A stretch of 64,000 bases of DNA from assembly GCF_000814675.1 (NCBI RefSeq), contig NZ_JWIG01000029.1, positions 326,987 through 390,986 on the forward strand, given 5' to 3'. Origin of the DNA: Pseudoalteromonas distincta. Its GTDB lineage: Bacteria; Pseudomonadota; Gammaproteobacteria; Enterobacterales; Alteromonadaceae. The notes below the pieces were generated by a model. That model saw only the letters and a program-made list of their open reading frames with translations, did not search any database and was not told where the DNA came from. Positions within the stretch are counted from its first letter, which is position 1. Every line of letters begins with the position of its first letter. The translations under genes and the position numbers were made by a program. Below, one piece after another: positions 60,714 through 64,000 of the stretch.

Positions 60714-61451
60714 ATGCTTAAAAAGTGCATTACCACAACTGCTTTAATTTTATTATTATGCGCATGTACATCAGAAACAGAGTCGAATTTAATAAAAACA
60801 AAAGGAATTTGGGCAGGCTTTGAGCTGGTTTCTGACGGTAACCGCACGCGTGTTAACGCAGAACTAAATGCGGGAGATGCTAATGGCTCAAACATTGTTT
60901 TAAGCGATAGCGACTCATTACAAGCTGTTGTGAATAACACTGCTATTGTACTTACAAAAGATACCGACTTTTTAGACGTTGATTACCAAGCGTATATAAA
61001 TGCCACTGACGATAATCAACAGTTTGATATAAAATTCAAACGAGACGATGGTATAAATGCGAATTCAGGTGTGGAACTACCTTTAAATTTTATTATTTTA
61101 ACCCCGAGTAACAACCAAACTTTTAGTATTAATAGTCCCCTTACAGTTCAGTTAGATGGCACTGATCCCAATAGTACTAGTCAAGTAGAACTTAGCAGTA
61201 GCTGCACTAACAATAATAATGAAACACTTTTACAATCAATGCTTTTTGCGCTTAGTACTTCGCGCCTTGAAATAGATTTGCAAAGCTTAGATATGTTTAG
61301 CAGCTCGCAAGTAGATCAAAGTAAAACGTGTAGTTTAACCGTTAGTGTAAAGCGTGAACGACTAGGTAGTATTTCGGGTGAGTTCGCAAACCAAAGTTAT
61401 ATTAAAGCCCAGCAATCACGCGCTATTAAAAATATGACTTTAACGTTTTAA
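60714..61451 (+). CDS. Lipoprotein of unknown function
   Basis: A 245-residue lipoprotein: signal peptide MLKKCITTTALILLLCAC with the lipobox LCAC, and Thr-Ser after the Cys. AAAGGAG lies six bases upstream of the ATG. The mature part is strand-rich, with many Asn/Ser/Thr/Asp and a pattern like a short Ig or DUF4382-type fold, and two internal Cys (SSSCTN, KTCSLTV) that may form a disulfide. Divergent from the HelD-like gene. No function recognised. Confidence 0.65.
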   Translation: MLKKCITTTALILLLCACTSETESNLIKTKGIWAGFELVSDGNRTRVNAELNAGDANGSNIVLSDSDSLQAVVNNTAIVLTKDTDFLDVDYQAYINATDDNQQFDIKFKRDDGINANSGVELPLNFIILTPSNNQTFSINSPLTVQLDGTDPNSTSQVELSSSCTNNNNETLLQSMLFALSTSRLEIDLQSLDMFSSSQVDQSKTCSLTVSVKRERLGSISGEFANQSYIKAQQSRAIKNMTLTF

Positions 61452-61565
61452 TTTGCACGCTAATTTACTCAGCGTTAAGCTACGCCTTTATTAAGTAATT
61501 TTACCAATTGTAATTGCCCTCCTTATTTATAGGAGAACAAATAACAGTTGATATAAAGGTTTATT

Positions 61566-62480
61566 ATGACTAACAGCACATACCCTATTGGCACACCAGG
61601 CAAAAAATGGAATAACAACGATAAAGCCCAGTGGTTAGCACGCCAAAACATTAAACGCAGTTACCAAAACGAAGTCGTAACGCTAATTAATGACCTTAAA
61701 AGCACCTTAGATATAGAGCAATACGGCGAGCTTAATTACGCCGCTGGTACTTACCCATTATATATATTAAAAACGCCTAACTTTAATGGCAATAAACCAA
61801 CTGTTTTAATCACCGGTGGTGTACATGGCTACGAAACCAGTGGCGTACATGGCGCACTTAGATTTGCTAAAACATCTGCTATGCAACACTCAAAGCAGTT
61901 TAATATTGTTGTTGCGCCCTGCATTAGCCCTTGGGGATATGAAACTATAAACCGCTGGAACCCTGATGCTATTGATCCTAACCGCTCATTTTACGAAGGC
62001 AGCCCAGCACAAGAGTCAGCAGCTATTATGGCGTTTGTAAAATCACTCGATGTAGACTTAGTTGCTCATATTGATTTACACGAAACAACCGACAGCGATA
62101 ACAGTGAATTTAGACCCGCACTTGCTGCCCGTGAAGGCACAACAAACACTAATTGGAACATACCTGATGGATTTTATTTAGTGGCCGATACCAATAAGCC
62201 TGAGCCTGAATTTCAAAAAGTAATTATCGAAGATGTAGCAAAGGTCACGCACATTGCACCGAGTGATGAAAATAACCAGTTAATAGGCGTCCCTCAAGAG
62301 CAATTTGGCGTTATTAATTACGCAGCACGCGATTTAGGTTTGTGTATGGGCTTTACAGATGCACCCTATGTAACCACAACAGAGGTATACCCTGATAGCC
62401 CAACAGCCACAGATGAAGAATGTATTTTGGCGCAAGTAGCGGTTATTAAAAGCGCCCTTAACTATATTAAAGCACTTTAA
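61566..62480 (+). CDS. M14-family metallopeptidase (carboxypeptidase/deacylase-like)
   Basis: A 304-residue protein of the zinc carboxypeptidase/succinylglutamate-desuccinylase superfamily. The zinc ligands are His and Glu in GGVHGYETSG (HxxE) and a second His in HIDLHETTD. The substrate-binding Arg is in DAIDPNRSF, and Glu of TTTEVYPD is in the catalytic position. There is no signal peptide, so it is cytoplasmic and probably cleaves a small amide or peptide. Some members are immunity or detoxification enzymes (MccF-like functions belong to a different fold). Single gene with AAAGG before the start. Confidence 0.75.
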   Translation: MTNSTYPIGTPGKKWNNNDKAQWLARQNIKRSYQNEVVTLINDLKSTLDIEQYGELNYAAGTYPLYILKTPNFNGNKPTVLITGGVHGYETSGVHGALRFAKTSAMQHSKQFNIVVAPCISPWGYETINRWNPDAIDPNRSFYEGSPAQESAAIMAFVKSLDVDLVAHIDLHETTDSDNSEFRPALAAREGTTNTNWNIPDGFYLVADTNKPEPEFQKVIIEDVAKVTHIAPSDENNQLIGVPQEQFGVINYAARDLGLCMGFTDAPYVTTTEVYPDSPTATDEECILAQVAVIKSALNYIKAL

Positions 62481-62553
62481 TAAGTTTGCAGCCGCTTGTA
62501 CCCTCTTGGCTGCTAAACTAAATTTAGATAAAAAGCTAATTTAGGAGGTATTA

Positions 62554-62964
62554 ATGGAATACAAAAATAAAAACGGACACGTTAATTTATCGCTTGAAAA
62601 TAATATAGTTATTGCACAATTTAGCGGAAACCTAGAACTTGAGCTTTTAAGTAATTTTAAAATAGCGCTTTTTGAAACCATTCAATCATTTAAAGGCGAG
62701 AAATGGGGTTATATAAGTGACTCATCAAACGTTGTAGCTGCAACCCCGCAGGCCGAGCAAGAAATGGTAGCCATAAGCCACAACATGCAGCAGAATAACT
62801 GTTTAATTAGCGCGTTTGTGCTTACATCACCTATTGCTATAAGCCAAATGCAACGAATAATGCAAAACGCCAAAAGAGACGTTTCTTTCAAAGATTGTCT
62901 TTTTGATAACCTAGAATCGGCAAAGCATTTTATTTTAAATGAATTAAACAACGACTTGAGCTAG
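62554..62964 (+). CDS. Small unknown protein, STAS/SpoIIAA-like in outline
   Basis: A 136-residue soluble protein. GGAGG lies eight bases before the ATG. Alternating strands and helices (NIVIAQFSGNLELELLSNFKIA, WGYISDSSNV, LISAFVLTSPIAISQ) suggest the alpha/beta fold of STAS-like or SpoIIAA-like proteins, with the FETIQSFKG and NMQQNN helices after strands. No catalytic motif, no phosphorylatable Ser motif clearly in place. Separated from the peptidase gene by 73 bp and followed by a small hairpin; function unknown. Confidence 0.55.
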   Translation: MEYKNKNGHVNLSLENNIVIAQFSGNLELELLSNFKIALFETIQSFKGEKWGYISDSSNVVAATPQAEQEMVAISHNMQQNNCLISAFVLTSPIAISQMQRIMQNAKRDVSFKDCLFDNLESAKHFILNELNNDLS

Positions 62965-62976
62965 GTAAAGCTCAAG
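62955..62976 (+). terminator. Small hairpin overlapping the stop of the STAS-like gene
   Basis: CTTGAGCT (62955-62962) and AGCTCAAG (62969-62976) pair perfectly over a 6-base loop that contains the stop codon region. A moderately U-rich stretch (TTGTTTATATA) follows. Confidence 0.4.
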
Positions 62977-63054
62977 CCATTGTTTATATAGAGCTTATAT
63001 ACTGTACTAATTTGTATTAGTTCAGACAAGATCTGACACATCAACTTGAAAAAG

Positions 63055-63121
63055 TGAGAGTTACCCGTTTTGATAAAAGGTGTCGAATCTTTAAATCAAA
63101 ACATATAAGAGGTAACTCTCA
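63055..63121 (+). promoter_or_regulatory. Long hairpin covering the transposase ribosome-binding site and start codon
   Basis: TGAGAGTTACC (63055-63065) pairs with GGTAACTCTCA (63111-63121); inside it GTTTTGAT (63067-63074) pairs with ATCAAAAC (63095-63102). The Shine-Dalgarno AAGAGG and the A of the ATG lie in the right arm, so read-through mRNA would hide the start. Confidence 0.65.
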
Positions 63122-64000
63122 TGCTATATACTAACAATCCAATTATTAAACACAAAGCGGGTTTACTTAATCTTGCAGAAGAACTTGGCAACGTATCAAG
63201 AGCCTGCAAAGTGATGGGCGTATCCCGTGATACATTTTATCGATATCAAGAACTCGTCGAAGACGGTGGACTTGATGCGTTAATTGATAAAAGTCGTAGA
63301 GCGCCAAACTTAAAAAATAGAGTTGATGAAGCAACTGAACAAGCCGTCATTAAATACGCTGTCGATTATCCAGCTCATGGCCAACACAGAACGAGTAATG
63401 AACTCAGAAAACAAGGCGTATTCGTTTCTGGCAGCGGTGTTCGTTCAATATGGCTACGTCATGACCTAGAGAACTTCAAAAAGCGTCTCAAGGCACTAGA
63501 AAATAAAGTTGCTAACGAAGGTATTATTCTCACCGACGCTCAAGTAGCTGCGCTTGAAAAGAAAAAACATGATGACGAAGCGTGTGGTGAAATTGAAACG
63601 GCTCACCCAGGTTATCTAGGCTCTCAAGATACATTTTACGTGGGTAATCTCAAAGGCGTTGGGCGTATCTACCAACAAACCTTCGTTGATACATACAGCA
63701 AAGTAGCGTTCGCTAAGCTCTACACCACGAAAACGCCAATTACTGCGGCTGACATACTCAACGACAAAGTACTGCCGTACTTCGAACAGTACGAGCTTCC
63801 CATGCTACGTATTCTAACCGATAGAGGCACTGAATATTGTGGCAAAGTCGAACATCATGATTACCAGTTATATCTGGCTATTAATGATATCGATCATACA
63901 AAAACCAAAGCTATGTCACCGCAAACAAATGGTATCTGCGAACGCTTCCACAAAACGATACTCAATGAATTCTATCAAGTTACATTCCGTAAAAAGCTAT
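63121..64000 (+). CDS. IS481-family transposase (3' end outside window)
   Basis: A transposase of at least 293 codons. The N-terminus has a helix-turn-helix (VSRACKVMGVSRDTFYRYQE), then a retroviral-integrase-type DDE core: first Asp in SQDTFYVGN, second in LTDRGTEYC, and Glu in SPQTNGICERFHKT. HGQHRTSNELRKQG is a typical IS481 block. The frame is open to the edge of the window. GAGGTAACTCTC precedes the ATG and is enclosed in a hairpin. It appears intact, so the element may be active. Confidence 0.9.
   Translation, partial: MLYTNNPIIKHKAGLLNLAEELGNVSRACKVMGVSRDTFYRYQELVEDGGLDALIDKSRRAPNLKNRVDEATEQAVIKYAVDYPAHGQHRTSNELRKQGVFVSGSGVRSIWLRHDLENFKKRLKALENKVANEGIILTDAQVAALEKKKHDDEACGEIETAHPGYLGSQDTFYVGNLKGVGRIYQQTFVDTYSKVAFAKLYTTKTPITAADILNDKVLPYFEQYELPMLRILTDRGTEYCGKVEHHDYQLYLAINDIDHTKTKAMSPQTNGICERFHKTILNEFYQVTFRKKL

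Larger units (their letters stand above)
63014..64000 (+). mobile_element. IS481-family-like insertion sequence, right end outside window
   Basis: An IS element with a DDE transposase. The left end lies between 62977 and 63055; a likely terminus is the TTCAGACAAGATCTGACA stretch (63020-63037), but the exact border cannot be set without the right end. The left boundary given is approximate. Confidence 0.6.

Overview
The window is about 64 kb of AT-rich chromosome from a marine gammaproteobacterium. It looks like Alteromonadales and most resembles Pseudoalteromonas. The reasons are gammaproteobacterial TtcA, RecCBD, Tol-Pal, RuvCAB and NadA proteins, a long tandem tRNA-Lys array, many TonB/porin/PAS-MCP/EAL proteins, and a short dispersed intergenic repeat. 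The assignment rests on reading sequences, not on a search.

Layout. 1-5 kb: 3' part of ttcA, an unknown anchored protein, a secreted lipase-like protein and a soluble PAS-PAS chemotaxis transducer. 5-14 kb: recC-recB-recD, reading leftward with overlaps. 14-19 kb: a TonB-dependent receptor followed by two exported phosphoesterases, probably a phosphorus-scavenging unit. 19-26 kb: Old Yellow Enzyme, a DUF2750 protein, a TetR regulator divergent from a phytanoyl-CoA-dioxygenase-like and a DapA-like gene, then an epoxide-hydrolase-like enzyme and an OprD-like porin. 26.5-31.8 kb: CHASE hybrid histidine kinase, tRNA-Ser(GGA), nadA and eight tRNA-Lys(UUU) genes of two strictly alternating types. 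32-37 kb: tolQRAB-pal-cpoB. 36.8-38 kb: a gene-poor gap with a candidate small RNA and a dispersed repeat. 38-44 kb: ruvCAB behind a LexA box, the ybbAP ABC transporter and divergent tesA.

44.2-50.7 kb is an integrated island at tRNA-Pro(GGG). A 29-bp stretch of the tRNA (anticodon loop to T loop) is repeated at the far end, next to a tyrosine integrase. The cargo is a Fic protein with a convergent 50-codon ORF, a decayed second integrase, and a tightly overlapping operon of a DNA methyltransferase, a DUF262 (ParB/GmrS-like) protein and an HEPN protein. I regard that trio as the most interesting content: it has the architecture of an anti-phage system that couples a DNA modification to an RNase-like effector.

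51-64 kb: a cyanophycinase-like protein that seems to have lost its catalytic Ser, a zinc-dependent phospholipase-C-like protein and lipoprotein, an EAL phosphodiesterase with a degenerate GGDEF domain, a HelD-type helicase with an embedded nuclease-like domain, an M14-type peptidase, small unknowns, and an IS481-type element that runs off the right edge and whose transposase start lies in a long hairpin.
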